Below, in pieces: positions 8,233 to 17,781 of a stretch of DNA of 64,000 nucleotides. The stretch is from GCA-2715965 sp047608975 (lineage in GTDB: Bacteria > Verrucomicrobiota > Verrucomicrobiia > Limisphaerales > JAYPXF01). The translations under genes were made by a program, and so were the position numbers. Positions within the stretch are counted from its first letter, which is position 1. Each line of letters starts with the position of its first letter. The notes beneath the pieces are model-generated. The model was given only the letters and a program-made list of their open reading frames with translations. It was not told the DNA's origin and searched no databases. Location of the stretch: assembly GCA_047608975.1 (NCBI GenBank), contig JBLFYM010000011.1, forward strand, positions 11,676-75,675. Direction: 5' to 3'.

Positions 8233-10481
8233 ACCAACGGATCGCGAATTTTGTTTTTTCTCTCCTCGTCGGGCTGACCGCCGTTGATGGATTCTCTGCG
8301 GAGGCTCCGAATGCCCTCGATCTCCCGGCGACCCAGATCTTCTCCAAAGGACCCAACGGGTATCAGGACGATGTCCTGGAGATTACCCGGGGACGAGGTG
8401 CGATCATCGGTTGGTATCTCCAGGCGAAGCAGGAAGAGGATGTTCGCGTAAGCATCGAATATTCCTGTGCCTCGCCATTGAATCAGGCCTATCAACTTTC
8501 GTTCGATGGCCAGGATCGGTTCTGGAACGTAATGCCTACTGAAGGGAAGGCATTTTCGCGTGCCGAGTTGGGCGTTTTTCGCATGCGGGCAGGTGTGCCA
8601 ATCCTGGTATTGTTGGTGCCTCCCTCGGGCACGAAATACCAACACCCCCTGCGTTTTCGGAAACTGATCGTTGAGAGCGCCACGCCGGGGAACCTGTCGC
8701 GAGTGCCAACCCCGACGGCGCCTGCCGCCCCGGCTGCCACCCCCGGATTTGGCAGCAAACTGTTGGCATTGCACCCGGCGCTTGCGGCTTTGGATCTCCG
8801 CGACGAGGCGCTGACCTTGCGCATCAGCGGGATGAAAATGAGGGGGCCGAACGAACTGATTTTCACGACCTGGGATGGCGATCTCTACTCGCTCGATCTC
8901 ACTGCGATTCCCGAATCGGGGCCACCGCCGTATCGGCGGATCGCGCGCGGCCTCTCCGAGCCGATGGGGTTGGCCGTGTCGGCCGGGCGCATTTTTGTCA
9001 CGGAGAAGAACGACGTCACGGAACTGCTGGACGAAGATGGCGACGGCCTGTTCGAAACGTACCGCTGTGTTTCTCACAACTGGCCCAGCTCGATGGATTA
9101 CCACGAATACCTATTCGGTGCTGTGGTGAAGGAGGATCACCTCTATTTCTGTGCCAGCGTGGGAATGGCGCGGCGCGGCATTGACAACTTCCAGGCACCC
9201 CGACGGGGAAGCGTCATCAAGGTTCATATTGATACCGGAGCAACCGAGATTGTCGCCGGTGGGTTGCGCACCCCGGACGGAATCGGGATGGCCGCCGATG
9301 GTGGTATCCTCGTCACTGACAATCAGGGTGAGTGGTTGCCGGCCAACAAGCTCATTCAGGTAGAACAGGATGGATTTTACCAGTTCCGCAGCACCGCACC
9401 GTGGCATCCTCTGGATGTTCCGGAAGCGACGGCACCGGCCGTGTGGCTGCCGCATGGTGAGATTGCCCTCTCGCCGACTGAGCCCTTTGTGATCCCCTCC
9501 ACTTGGGGGCCGTATGCCGGTCAGGTGCTCATTGGCGATGAGAGTTTTGGTGGGTTGCAGCGTGCCTTTCTGGAGCGGGTGGACGGCGTCACCCAGGGCG
9601 CTGCCTTCCATTTTTCACAGGGCTTTCGGCACCGCTTTCATCGGTTCGCGCTTACTCCGCGAGGAGAACTCTATGCGGGAGGCATTGCCCGGGGAGGTGA
9701 TCAGGAAGCGATTCATCGCGTGAGCGGTCTCACCCGTCTCCGCTACACCGGCAAAGATGTCTTTGAACCGCTCGCCGCGCGTCTCCGTTCCAATGGACTC
9801 GAAATTGAATTCACCCAACCGCTGGCGAAGGGCATCGGTTGGCATCCCGCCGCCTATCACGTGACGCAGTGGGGCTATCAGGCGACCCAGACCTACGGAG
9901 GGCAAAAAGTTCGGCACCGTCGCGCCGGAGTGCGTTCGGCCACTGTGTCGGCTGATCGCCACCGGGTTTTCCTGGAGTTGGCTGAAATAGTCCGCGGTGA
10001 AGTCATTCACGTGCGCCTTTCAAACTCGTTTTCTTCCGAAGACGAACAGCCGCTCTGGGCGGGCGAACTGTGGTATACCGTCAATCGCATTCCCGCCCAC
10101 GCACCGGGTGAGGTGAAACCGGCACCGCCCGCCGCCCTGCTGGAAGCCAAATCGTTTTTCCGCTATACGAAAGGAGATCCCGGACAGGTTCTGTTCCAAA
10201 GCTACTGCACCGCCTGCCACAGCCTGGACGGGACGAAATTGGTGGGGCCGAGCCTGCAAGGTCTGTCCGGATCGCAATCCAAAGTGAGGGATCCCGCCAG
10301 CGGCAAAATCCGTACGGTGGCAGCCACTGCCGACTACCTTCGCCAGTCCATCATGGACCCCAATGCACTTCTGGTTGACGGCTATGCCGAGAATCTTATG
10401 CCGCCCATTGGCTCCATCCTCACAGAGGCACAGATCGACGCCTTGGTGAACTACCTCGTCAAAGCCTCCAAGACCCCATAG
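8229..10481 (+). CDS. Exported beta-propeller protein with C-terminal cytochrome c domain
   Basis: 750 residues from the ATG at 8229, which overlaps the previous stop (ATGA). After a signal peptide, residues about 30-175 form a beta-rich, possibly carbohydrate-binding domain. Residues about 200-580 look like an NHL/sorbosone-dehydrogenase-type propeller (GLSEPMGLAVSAGRIFVTEKNDVTE, GGLRTPDGIGMAADGGILVTDN). The C-terminus is a single-heme cytochrome c with CTACH at about residue 660 and a downstream MPP as likely axial Met. The family is common in PVC bacteria and is thought to oxidise sugars or related substrates in the periplasm; substrate not determinable. Confidence 0.85.
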   Translation: MNQRIANFVFSLLVGLTAVDGFSAEAPNALDLPATQIFSKGPNGYQDDVLEITRGRGAIIGWYLQAKQEEDVRVSIEYSCASPLNQAYQLSFDGQDRFWNVMPTEGKAFSRAELGVFRMRAGVPILVLLVPPSGTKYQHPLRFRKLIVESATPGNLSRVPTPTAPAAPAATPGFGSKLLALHPALAALDLRDEALTLRISGMKMRGPNELIFTTWDGDLYSLDLTAIPESGPPPYRRIARGLSEPMGLAVSAGRIFVTEKNDVTELLDEDGDGLFETYRCVSHNWPSSMDYHEYLFGAVVKEDHLYFCASVGMARRGIDNFQAPRRGSVIKVHIDTGATEIVAGGLRTPDGIGMAADGGILVTDNQGEWLPANKLIQVEQDGFYQFRSTAPWHPLDVPEATAPAVWLPHGEIALSPTEPFVIPSTWGPYAGQVLIGDESFGGLQRAFLERVDGVTQGAAFHFSQGFRHRFHRFALTPRGELYAGGIARGGDQEAIHRVSGLTRLRYTGKDVFEPLAARLRSNGLEIEFTQPLAKGIGWHPAAYHVTQWGYQATQTYGGQKVRHRRAGVRSATVSADRHRVFLELAEIVRGEVIHVRLSNSFSSEDEQPLWAGELWYTVNRIPAHAPGEVKPAPPAALLEAKSFFRYTKGDPGQVLFQSYCTACHSLDGTKLVGPSLQGLSGSQSKVRDPASGKIRTVAATADYLRQSIMDPNALLVDGYAENLMPPIGSILTEAQIDALVNYLVKASKTP

Positions 10482-10562
10482 GTGTCACGGCTTCATGTGC
10501 CATCCGATCACGCCTATGAAATCCCTGATACTTCATCTGAACGCAGCTTGAATTGCGATGCC

Positions 10563-12005
10563 ATGAATCTGAACCATCCGCGATTACCTCTGCCCAGTCC
10601 CTTGCTCGTCTGGTTTCTCATTATTGTCTGCACATCGGTCGTGTATGCGGGTGCGTCGAGACCGAATGTCGTTCTGATTTACACCGACGATCACGCGCAG
10701 TGGGCGCTCGGCAGTCACGGGAACAAGGAGGTCCACACACCTCACATGGATCGGCTCGCGGCAGATGGAATGCGATTTACGCGGGGTTTTACCAAGGCAG
10801 TCTGCTCGCCGTCACGGGCCATGCTATTGACCGGCCTCTACAGCCATCGGGTCGGGATTCCGGATTTCATCCCGCATGGCAATCCGGTGGTTTCCGGGAA
10901 TGGGCTTCCGCCGGGGACGCCGACGATCGCCAGCGTGCTTAAGCAGGCCGGGTATCGCACCGGACTGATCGGCAAGTGGCATCTTGGGTACGGCGAGAAG
11001 TATTACCCGCAGAGATTCGGGTTCGATGTCGCCGAGGGCTTTCGCTACATCCCACCGGGCAAGGAGATTGGAAAAGTCTGGAAGATCCCGTTTCTGGTGG
11101 ATGGCAAAGAGGTGCCGCGATTCCGCTACGAGAAGCAGCACACGGATATCCTGGCCGACCGCGCGATCAACTTCATTGAGAAGCGTGGCGACCAACCCTT
11201 CTTTCTCTATCTGAGTATTTACCTGCCACACCTGCCCTGGGAAGCGGTGCCCGACGAGGACCGCGCGCATTATGAGGGGAAGAAACTCAGCGTTCCCGAT
11301 CTCGGCAAGTATCCCAAAGCGTCCATGGGGGAGAACGAACTTCGCGAACTGATGCGTTCGTATTATGCGAACATCACCTGCGCCGATCGAAACATCGGAC
11401 GCGTGCTTGCCGCGCTCGACTCGCTCGGTTTGACAAAGGATACGCTGGTCTTTTTCATCGGCGACAACGGCTTCAATGTCGGCCAACACGGATTGCTAGG
11501 AAAGGGCAACGCACTGATCCTCGGCACGAAAGATCGGAAGCCAAACATGTTTGACCATTCAGTACTCGTGCCCTTTATCGCGAGGTGGCCCGGAGTGATC
11601 AAAGCGGGTTCGGTCAGCGACGCGATGGTAGCGACGATTGATGTGCTTCCCACGTTGATTGAGATCACCGGGGCCAGAGCACGTTTGCAACTCGATGGAA
11701 GAAGCATGCTGCCGATCCTCAAGCGCGAACGCGGCACCCCGTGGCGGGATGCGTGGTTCGACACATACGACATGACGTACCTCAAAGAGGATCACATGCG
11801 GATGATCCGAACTGATGATTGGAAACTGGTGTTCCACTTCGATGCGGCTGGCAAACCATTGCCGCACCGAGGGCACGAACTCTTCAACTTGTCGGCAGAT
11901 CCCGGAGAGTCGAAGAATCAGTACGGTAACGATGATCTTGGCCGGGTCAGGCGAAATCTTGAAGCGCGGCTCCGCGAATGGATTGCGGAGTACAACGTGC
12001 GGTAG
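10563..12005 (+). CDS. Type I sulfatase (arylsulfatase-like)
   Basis: 480 residues from the ATG at 10563, with a hydrophobic leader (LLVWFLIIVCTSVVYAG). A GTG at 10482 would add 27 residues ahead of the leader and is less likely. Sulfatase landmarks are present: PNVVLIYTDDH with metal-binding Asp42-Asp43, the CSPSR active site with Cys81 to be converted to formylglycine, LTGLYSHRVG, and GLIGKWHLG. Length fits the S1 family. It should hydrolyse a sulfate ester outside the cytoplasm, plausibly on a sulfated glycan given the neighbouring hydrolases. A formylglycine-generating enzyme is not in the window. Confidence 0.92.
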   Translation: MNLNHPRLPLPSPLLVWFLIIVCTSVVYAGASRPNVVLIYTDDHAQWALGSHGNKEVHTPHMDRLAADGMRFTRGFTKAVCSPSRAMLLTGLYSHRVGIPDFIPHGNPVVSGNGLPPGTPTIASVLKQAGYRTGLIGKWHLGYGEKYYPQRFGFDVAEGFRYIPPGKEIGKVWKIPFLVDGKEVPRFRYEKQHTDILADRAINFIEKRGDQPFFLYLSIYLPHLPWEAVPDEDRAHYEGKKLSVPDLGKYPKASMGENELRELMRSYYANITCADRNIGRVLAALDSLGLTKDTLVFFIGDNGFNVGQHGLLGKGNALILGTKDRKPNMFDHSVLVPFIARWPGVIKAGSVSDAMVATIDVLPTLIEITGARARLQLDGRSMLPILKRERGTPWRDAWFDTYDMTYLKEDHMRMIRTDDWKLVFHFDAAGKPLPHRGHELFNLSADPGESKNQYGNDDLGRVRRNLEARLREWIAEYNVR

Positions 12006-12062
12006 TCAGCTCAACCTACGAATCAGTTGCCGACGAACGACGACTAACAATGCAGCGGACAA

Positions 12063-13637
12063 ATGAAGCTTATGAAACAATCCCTCTCTTATCTCTATTT
12101 CGCCGTCTTGGTGTCCCTTTCCGCTTCAGCAGTTGCCGGAGTCTCCGTCGATGGCGGTCCTGAGACGGATGAGGCGGTCTTCTTTTCCTTCGATGATCAC
12201 GCGATTCCGTGGCGCAACAATCTCTACGTCACGCCCGTCACCGCCACGAAGCATCCGGCCAATCCGGTGCTCCGTCGCGGTCCCAAAGGCGCGCCCGATC
12301 ATGGGCACGCCATCCTCTACGGCACGGTCATGAAACACGGTGACAAGTTCCGGATGTGGTACCTCGGCATGTTCGAGACCGATCTCAAATCGGGTCAGGC
12401 GCCCGGTTGGTGGCGGCCGATGTGTTACGCCGAGAGCGATGACGGCGTCACTTGGACGAAGCCGCAGCTTGGGTTGGTCGAGTTCAATGGAAACAAGCAG
12501 AACAACATCTGCCTGATCGAGTCGGAGGTCCCCTCGTTGGCCAAGGTAAATGACTTTCTGAGTGTTCTTCACGAACCCGACGACCCCGATCCGACGCGCC
12601 GCTACAAGTGCGTCTATATCGCCCATCCCGAGTTCAAAGACGTGCGGGGCGGTCGCAGCAAGATCGGCCCCGACGAGCGGCGTTGGGGCGCTTTCATCGC
12701 CGCCACCAGTTCCGATGGTTTGAGTTGGAATGTCGTCGGTGACCGTCCGATGAACGCGGGCGACGAACGTTTCGAAGTCTCTGGCATCTATAAGTTCGGC
12801 AACTTCTACTACGCGCCGGGCCAGCTCATTTCGCCGTGGATGTGGCGTATGGATGGGAGCCACGTCGGACGCGCCACGCGCACCTACCGTTCGCCGGATT
12901 TCGATCACTGGTCCGATGTGAAAGCGCTGGCTTTGGCGCGACCGGGGCAGCTCACGTCGACGCCCGTCAAAGGTCAGCAAGGCCACATGGGAGCCGGTCT
13001 GTGGCATCGCGGGAATGTCATTGTGGGGTTGAACGGTCTGTGGCAGGACGCGCCGGAGAAACCGAAGGACGGGAAGTATTGGAACCAAGGCGTGAGAGTC
13101 GATCTCGGCCTTGTCGTGAGCAACAACGGCATCCATTTTCGCGAACCGATTCCTGACCACAAAGTCATCGCCCGCGGTGAAACGGGCGAATGGGACGACA
13201 TCGCCCTGTTGCAGGGACACGCCTTCGTCAATGAAGGCGATCGGACCCTGATCTGGTATTCCCACTGGGACACCGGCGGAAAACTGAAGGACATGGAAAT
13301 CGGCCTCGCCACTCTGCGGCGCGACGGCTTCGGATATCTCTCGCGAAAGATTGCGGACTCGGCGGCCGATTTCGAAACCGCGCACTTCGAATCAACCGCA
13401 CCCGCCAAAGTTTTCGTGAACGCCGAAGGCCTTTCCCCGAACACCCCGCTCACGGTTCAACTCGTTGACGAATTCGCCCGCCCGGTTACGGGTGCGTCCG
13501 CCAAAGTCACCACCTCGGGAACCCGGGTCGAAGTCGCGCTCAAGAAGCCGATTCCCGCCGGGAAATCCTTTGCGCTGCGAGTCACGCTTCCCGATTCTGG
13601 TGACGCCAAGATCTACGCAATCTACGTGAGCCAATGA
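12063..13637 (+). CDS. Exported five-bladed-propeller glycosyl hydrolase-like protein
   Basis: 524 residues, signal peptide (LYFAVLVSLSASAVAG). Motifs such as KFRMWYLGMFE, CYAESDDGVTWTKPQLGLVEF and RTLIWYSHWDTGG are typical of GH32/GH43/GH130-like five-bladed propellers found in PVC genomes. A small C-terminal beta domain follows from about residue 440. The stop overlaps the next ATG (13634-13637), consistent with an operon. Specific activity cannot be named. Confidence 0.78.
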   Translation: MKLMKQSLSYLYFAVLVSLSASAVAGVSVDGGPETDEAVFFSFDDHAIPWRNNLYVTPVTATKHPANPVLRRGPKGAPDHGHAILYGTVMKHGDKFRMWYLGMFETDLKSGQAPGWWRPMCYAESDDGVTWTKPQLGLVEFNGNKQNNICLIESEVPSLAKVNDFLSVLHEPDDPDPTRRYKCVYIAHPEFKDVRGGRSKIGPDERRWGAFIAATSSDGLSWNVVGDRPMNAGDERFEVSGIYKFGNFYYAPGQLISPWMWRMDGSHVGRATRTYRSPDFDHWSDVKALALARPGQLTSTPVKGQQGHMGAGLWHRGNVIVGLNGLWQDAPEKPKDGKYWNQGVRVDLGLVVSNNGIHFREPIPDHKVIARGETGEWDDIALLQGHAFVNEGDRTLIWYSHWDTGGKLKDMEIGLATLRRDGFGYLSRKIADSAADFETAHFESTAPAKVFVNAEGLSPNTPLTVQLVDEFARPVTGASAKVTTSGTRVEVALKKPIPAGKSFALRVTLPDSGDAKIYAIYVSQ

Positions 13638-15262
13638 CAATGAAACCCCGCATTATTCTGACGGCAATCTTTCTGATCACTCTTCTGCCGGCACTCTTTG
13701 CCCAAAGCGGCGACATCGCTGCGGCGCTCGAGCGAATGCCCAAGCCGTGGAAGACGAAGGCCAATCGATTCACCTTTGAGGAATATGACGCCACCCTTCA
13801 CTACTGGCAGAAGAAGCATTCCAAATTATTCGCCCTCTCCGAAAGGGCCCGCAGTGGCGACGGCTATCCGGTCTATCTCATTGATCTGACCGATCAGACG
13901 GTTGCCGACGACGACAAACAGCGCGTGCTCATCACCGGCCTTCACGCCGGTCCCGAACGAACGGGAACGACGACCATTCTCCGACTCATCGAATGGCTGC
14001 TGAGCGATGATGCGGAAGCGCGGGAGATTCTCAGGAAGCAGCGAATCCTGCTGATGCCGATCATGAATCCGCATGGGTTCTTTCCCAGCGAAACCCATGG
14101 GAACGCCGCGGGCCTGCCGATCTATGACGGTCGCCGGGGGCTCATGTTTGATATCCCGACCATGAAATTGCGTGATCCGGAGAAGTCTCCGGAGCTGAGC
14201 GCGTTCCTTGAAATCGTCGATGAATTTCAGCCGGAAGTTCACGCCGACATTCACGGGGTATCCCTGCACTACAACGGTCAACTCGTTGTGGAATCGGTCG
14301 GCTCGGCGGGTTCGAATCACGCGCTGCGCCCTTGGGACGCCCGGGTCAGCAATGCCATGATCGCCGCCGCCATCGAGGAAGGATTCCCCAGTGATCGCTG
14401 GGAGGCTGACGCCCAACGAATGCTTTGGGGACCCAACCTGAATTCGCACGCCGACAAGCTCTGGATGGGCCGCGTGTTTTTCTATCCCGGCATGTATCCC
14501 TACATGAAGTATCACACCCTGCCGGTCCTCACGGAAAACGGCTGGGAACAGGGTGGGGTTGCCCGCCTGAAGGGTTTGCTGCGACTCGGCAACACGACGC
14601 CGTCATTGCAACCGCATCGTGGTTACTCCGTGGATCGGATGAAGACGATCGCCGGTCACTATCTGGCCGCCTACGGAACGAACGCTGCCGAACGTCGCCG
14701 AAGCCGGGCCGAACTCTGGCAACGGCAGGGCAATCTGAGTCTGGGTGTACTCTATTCGGAGACCGACCATCGGATCATGATCGCCTGCGGGATTACGCCG
14801 AAAGGCCGGGCCGCCATGGTCCCGAAAGCGTTGACCCTCGTGAAGATTCCGAAGGTGCAGTTCGCCAAGAATCTGGCGGCCTTTCCGTCGTTCAATTCCG
14901 AAGCCTTGGCCAAATACATGAACGCCGGCCCCGAACAGAGCCTGTATGTCGCGAAATCCCCGGCCCTTGACGCAGGCATCCAACACGGCCTCGCGATGAC
15001 CATTCGCATCTCCTACGCCGCCCCGGAATTACTCGACGTCCGCCTGAACGGCCATTCGCTTCCGCAGAGCACGACCGACGGCTATCAGACCTGGCTCGGC
15101 GATGGCTACACGCATTTACGGGTCAATATTCCGCCGGAGAAAACCGCGATTGCCGACCTCTTTGTGCTCAGCTGCATTTACACCAGCGACCAACCGAGGA
15201 CCTACGGTTGGCGGCCTCCCGCGGAAGTGGTGGAGGCGCTCAATAAGAAAACAAAACCCTGA
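13634..15262 (+). CDS. Exported M14-like zinc carboxypeptidase
   Basis: 542 residues; signal peptide AIFLITLLPALFAQ. It starts inside the stop of the previous gene (ATGA); a second ATG at 13640 is also possible. Features of M14 peptidases: a likely metal motif at LHAGPERTG (about residue 104), MPIMNPHGFF, VHADIHG as third zinc ligand, and LPVLTENGWEQ with a likely catalytic Glu. The first motif is H-x-x-x-E rather than the usual HxxE, so zinc binding needs checking. A beta-sandwich-like tail follows from about residue 430. It may process peptides or amide-linked sugars. Confidence 0.75.
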   Translation: MTMKPRIILTAIFLITLLPALFAQSGDIAAALERMPKPWKTKANRFTFEEYDATLHYWQKKHSKLFALSERARSGDGYPVYLIDLTDQTVADDDKQRVLITGLHAGPERTGTTTILRLIEWLLSDDAEAREILRKQRILLMPIMNPHGFFPSETHGNAAGLPIYDGRRGLMFDIPTMKLRDPEKSPELSAFLEIVDEFQPEVHADIHGVSLHYNGQLVVESVGSAGSNHALRPWDARVSNAMIAAAIEEGFPSDRWEADAQRMLWGPNLNSHADKLWMGRVFFYPGMYPYMKYHTLPVLTENGWEQGGVARLKGLLRLGNTTPSLQPHRGYSVDRMKTIAGHYLAAYGTNAAERRRSRAELWQRQGNLSLGVLYSETDHRIMIACGITPKGRAAMVPKALTLVKIPKVQFAKNLAAFPSFNSEALAKYMNAGPEQSLYVAKSPALDAGIQHGLAMTIRISYAAPELLDVRLNGHSLPQSTTDGYQTWLGDGYTHLRVNIPPEKTAIADLFVLSCIYTSDQPRTYGWRPPAEVVEALNKKTKP

Positions 15263-15265
15263 CTC

Positions 15266-17755
15266 ATGAAGATCGCCACGATTCTGACGGCCGCCGCTGT
15301 CTGCCTGACTTCCATTACGTCGACCGAAGCAGCCGAATCGCGGGCGGCGCTGAATCTGCTGCAAAACTCAGACTTCGAATTTCACGTATTTGACACTCAC
15401 CGGAACGGCGGGCGCGTTGGTTACTCCTCCCCCAACGCGGCGTTCTGGAATACCGATTCTTGGGGTGATGTAAAAGTCGTTCGTGAGGCTCATGTCGCGC
15501 CAGAGATTCGCCCCAAGTTTTCAACCGGCAATCTGGTGGTGATCAAACCGGGCAAGAAGATCTGGCAGTTCTTTACGCTCCCGGAAGCCCGCTTGGCTCA
15601 CGGTGAAGCGATCAGCCTTTCCGTGTTCGGGCATCAGGCCGCCGCTGGCGATCTGGTCGCGCGTATCTCTTTGATGAAGCTCGACAGTGAAGACGGGAGC
15701 TGGAGCCCGGCGGATTTTGGCTATTCTGACAAGCGGACCTTTCCGCGTCACTCGCGTGGGGAGTTGGTCGTCGCCAAGGCTTACGAGGCCAGGTCAGAGA
15801 AGCCGGGGCCGGTTGAAGTGAAAATCGAAGATGCGGAAATCCTTGGGCGGTTCCAGTTCGGTCGGGAATCACACAGCGCGGATATCAATACCATTGGCAT
15901 TCGAGTCGAGTTCGAGAATCGCAGCATGGCGAATGACGTGTGGGTCTGGGCGCCCTGTTTGACCAGCGGACAACAGGCGCGATCGCGACTTCCTGAGGCT
16001 CGTCCCATGGCACCGATCTACCGGCATCTGCCGCGCACGATTCAGAAGCTTTGGAAGGGGGAGCCGATCCACATTGTCACCATGGGTTCCAGCATCGATC
16101 GCGGCAGCGCGAATCCCAGAATGGTCGCCTATGATGAGGATCCGGCGTCGCCCACTTTCAAGCATCCCCTCGCCGAGCGCGAATTCAACGGGCAGTTGGT
16201 CGGGCGGGAGGATCTCGATTCCTACGTCGGTTGGTGGCAGCACTACTTCAGTTACACCGGCCGACTGAAGCTGGAGCTGATGCGTAAATTCAATCTGACG
16301 CCTGACAAGGTCCTGTTAAACTACATGGCTTGCGACGGGTCCAGTGTGGGTGAAGCGCACTCCGGATTGGCCGACTACTGCTCGCTGGCGATTGCGCCCT
16401 CGTCCTCCGAGAACGGCCACCCACAGGGCAAGAGCTGGCAGGATCTCTACCCGGGTCTGTTTGCGCGTCCGGAAGGTTCGCGCCCGGACCTGATCATCTT
16501 TGGAAGTGGAGCCAATGAGAAGACCGATACCCCGGACGAAGTCGCGGTGTTTGAAGGCACGATTCGGTGGCTCCAACGCCATTATCCACAAACCGAGTTT
16601 CTCTTTTGCCAATGGCAGAACCGGGGTGGCTACTCCTCCAGCCCCGGCGATATGCAGGCCCTGGCACTGCGTTATCAAATCCCCATGATGGACATGGGAA
16701 AGATCGGCGACGACCTGACCCGCTGGTGCAATCCGCACACCTTCTGTCCGGCGGACGGACACCCACAGGCCGCCGCCCACTACGTCTGGTTCAAGCAATT
16801 GGAGAAGGCATTCGAATGCTGGGATCCGATTGCCACTGGCCAGGCGCAGCTTCATCTGCCCGAGCGGTTGCACGCGAATACCTACGGCTGGGAGGGCGAC
16901 ATGGTCAGTCGCAGCGAGAACAGCGATCGGCTTAACAATCGGAGCCGATTCATTCTCGACGACACGGCGGTTAATTTCTGGATGGCCGCAGATGCCAAGA
17001 ATTCGCCGGTCTTTGTCGATGGTAAGGAAGTTGGTTCCGCCAAGAATTCGCCGGCTCGCAATGTCCGAAACTCCAGCTTCCGATTCGGCGCCGGCCGCTT
17101 GGGAGACCGCCATGTCTTGGAGGTCGTCGGCGACAAGGTCAGGGTGACGGGCTTTGACAGCAAGGTGTGTCCGAACCGGCGTTGGCTGGGGATCGGGAAC
17201 CCGCGCTGGGAACGAGGCGGGGCAGGCCTATCTGATTTTCAATCCGACTGGGGTGCGCCCTTTGGAAGTCGACAGATTCTGCTGAAACCTGGCCAGTCGC
17301 TCACGATCGAAGCTCTCGGCACGGACTTTTCCATTGCCTGGGTGGATCGGGCCGACGGCGGCGTGCTCGAGGTATTCGTCGACGAGCATCCGCGCATGAC
17401 ACAGCCGACCAATCTTCCCTTCGTCGATCGGGGCGGTGACGAGCACTATATGGAGAATCGAAAAGGAATCACCGGATTGCCATGGGGACATCACGCGATC
17501 CGGCTGGAGGCACGGGACCAGCCCGTCACGATTCTTGGCGTCTTCACCTACGACTCGCGCAGCAACCGGGGCAACGAACGCCGGATCGTGGGCTACGCGG
17601 TTCCCGGCGAAACGGTGACCTTCTCCGCGCCGTTCAAGGCCCGGCCTTTCGTTCGCTGCGACGGCGGGTTGAAGGTGAAGATTTCGGACCTCCGAAAAGA
17701 CCGGGTGACCTTTGGCGGAGACGCATCTGGCTCCTGGGAAATCCTCGGTGAGTAG
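15266..17755 (+). CDS. Exported SGNH/GDSL-type hydrolase (esterase-like)
   Basis: 829 residues with signal peptide. Residues 30-235 form a beta-rich N-domain. The SGNH core follows: block I VTMGSSID with likely nucleophile Ser275, block III GSGANE with Asn417, and block V DGHPQ with Asp497 and His499. The C-terminal third (from about residue 550) is another beta-rich, probably carbohydrate-binding part. It starts 3 bases after the previous stop, so it is the last gene of the run from 4100. Likely removes acetyl or other esters from glycans (inference). It ends 26 bases from the convergent gene, with no obvious terminator. Confidence 0.85.
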   Translation: MKIATILTAAAVCLTSITSTEAAESRAALNLLQNSDFEFHVFDTHRNGGRVGYSSPNAAFWNTDSWGDVKVVREAHVAPEIRPKFSTGNLVVIKPGKKIWQFFTLPEARLAHGEAISLSVFGHQAAAGDLVARISLMKLDSEDGSWSPADFGYSDKRTFPRHSRGELVVAKAYEARSEKPGPVEVKIEDAEILGRFQFGRESHSADINTIGIRVEFENRSMANDVWVWAPCLTSGQQARSRLPEARPMAPIYRHLPRTIQKLWKGEPIHIVTMGSSIDRGSANPRMVAYDEDPASPTFKHPLAEREFNGQLVGREDLDSYVGWWQHYFSYTGRLKLELMRKFNLTPDKVLLNYMACDGSSVGEAHSGLADYCSLAIAPSSSENGHPQGKSWQDLYPGLFARPEGSRPDLIIFGSGANEKTDTPDEVAVFEGTIRWLQRHYPQTEFLFCQWQNRGGYSSSPGDMQALALRYQIPMMDMGKIGDDLTRWCNPHTFCPADGHPQAAAHYVWFKQLEKAFECWDPIATGQAQLHLPERLHANTYGWEGDMVSRSENSDRLNNRSRFILDDTAVNFWMAADAKNSPVFVDGKEVGSAKNSPARNVRNSSFRFGAGRLGDRHVLEVVGDKVRVTGFDSKVCPNRRWLGIGNPRWERGGAGLSDFQSDWGAPFGSRQILLKPGQSLTIEALGTDFSIAWVDRADGGVLEVFVDEHPRMTQPTNLPFVDRGGDEHYMENRKGITGLPWGHHAIRLEARDQPVTILGVFTYDSRSNRGNERRIVGYAVPGETVTFSAPFKARPFVRCDGGLKVKISDLRKDRVTFGGDASGSWEILGE

Positions 17756-17781
17756 AGATTGCCGGGCGGCTTTGAGAACGA

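Noticed and set aside
12126..13385. Minus-strand frame of 419 codons
   Set aside because: It lies wholly inside the glycosidase-like gene, is Arg/Val-rich, and lacks recognisable motifs.
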